From Agapanthus africanus (taxonomy: Eukaryota > Streptophyta > Magnoliopsida > Asparagales > Amaryllidaceae), in the NCBI GenBank assembly GCA_030015575.1, contig CM057347.1, positions 410,348,248 to 410,412,247 of the forward strand: a DNA stretch of 64,000 nucleotides, in the 5' to 3' direction. The translations under genes and the position numbers were made by a program. Positions within the stretch are counted from its first letter, which is position 1. The number at the start of each line of letters is the position of its first letter. A model generated the notes under the pieces. It did no database searches, was not told the DNA's origin, and saw only the letters and a program-made list of their open reading frames with translations. Below are positions 63,615-64,000 of the stretch, in pieces.

Positions 63615-64000
63615 GTTAGACTGAATAACATATAAATTGTAGGTTATGCTGACTATATTGAGAAATATAAGAACGGGATAGTTACTGACAAAGGAGAAAA
63701 TCCATGTATATGCTTTGTGTGTGCGTTTGTCGTTGAAAAGAATAAATTATCGCACGTTATGTTGACCGATAGACGGGGACTAAGTGGCGCTTTTAGTTTC
63801 ATATATGGGTATCGATGGGAATATGAAGGTTTCATATTATCATATATTGGTTTTAACCCGAACATCTCGAATCGCTCTCTGATTATGCGTTTGTATGTAT
63901 GTGTTCCGGCTGTCGGGGGTAGGCTTCTATCCCATTAAGAATGTATAGAGCGAACGCCCATCACTTGTGCTTTCAACCGTTTCGAGTAAATTTCGGCAGC
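63615..64000 (-). other. CACTA internal region upstream of TNP2
   Basis: Expected to hold the leader or promoter and the approach to the 5' terminus. No subterminal CCCCTACGGAT palindrome is seen here, so the end is further right. Confidence 0.5.

Larger units (their letters stand above)
55995..64000 (-). mobile_element. CACTA (En/Spm) DNA transposon, one end and both genes
   Basis: Starts with the terminal inverted repeat CACTACTACAAATAAGGG at 55995, followed by about 600 bp of subterminal palindromes, then a TNPA-like gene and a TNP2 transposase gene, both on the minus strand. This is the canonical order seen from the 3' end. At least 8 kb is in the window. The 5' terminus with its matching repeat lies beyond 64000. 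Both genes carry lesions, so this copy is probably not autonomous now but looks fairly recent. Confidence 0.95.

Overview
This window is nuclear DNA of a flowering plant. The evidence is introns with GT-AG borders, plant-specific gene families (an AAP amino acid permease, a plastid-type pyruvate dehydrogenase E2) and plant transposon classes (CACTA, Ty3/gypsy, Ty1/copia, TRIM, Helitron, microsatellite-linked MITEs). The GC-rich third positions of the 48.5 kb gene and the E2 ending (EDPKDLTF) lean towards a monocot. That is a weak inference and no species can be named.

Layout. 1-3.7 kb: last exon of a hotdog-fold thioesterase gene on the + strand, with a MITE and a SINE tail in the upstream intron or flank. 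3.7-10.3 kb: a nest of Ty3/gypsy debris, namely a minus-strand LTR end, a GC-rich LTR-like block with a G-box tandem array, a broken integrase and a 3 kb 3' LTR. 10.3-14.5 kb: degenerate repeats and a minus-strand copia LTR with its tRNA-Met primer site. 14.8-18.1 kb: a TRIM whose 5' LTR is split by a LINE-like insertion with a 15-bp target duplication. 18.4-22.4 kb: a fold-back MITE, a MAP-kinase fragment, and an intact minus-strand gene of unknown function at 21.9-22.4 kb.

25.8-33.0 kb: five terminal exons of a plastid pyruvate dehydrogenase E2 pseudogene on the minus strand. One intron holds a 5.1 kb gag-only gypsy element that carries an antisense gene with its own TATA box and an 86-bp tandem array. 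33.6-34.8 kb: a Helitron 3' end with RPA-like coding remnants. 37.8-40.4 kb: a 1.3 kb tandem duplication with a conserved ORF of unknown function. 40.9-46.7 kb: a minus-strand gypsy solo LTR containing a copia solo LTR with a perfect 5-bp duplication. 46.7-48.3 kb: three stacked copies of a palindromic MITE embedded in (TA)n, immediately upstream of an intact two-membrane-segment protein gene (48.5-49.0 kb). 50.8-52.9 kb: an intact six-exon amino acid permease gene on the minus strand.

56.0 kb to the right edge: one end of a CACTA (En/Spm) transposon. It has a CACTA terminus, about a dozen subterminal palindromes, a 13-exon TNPA-like gene and a TNP2 transposase gene. Both genes carry small disabling lesions, and the other end lies outside the window.

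The host genes that look functional are the thioesterase (only its end is seen), the 21.9 kb gene, the 48.5 kb gene and the permease. Almost everything else is transposon sequence of several layers and ages.
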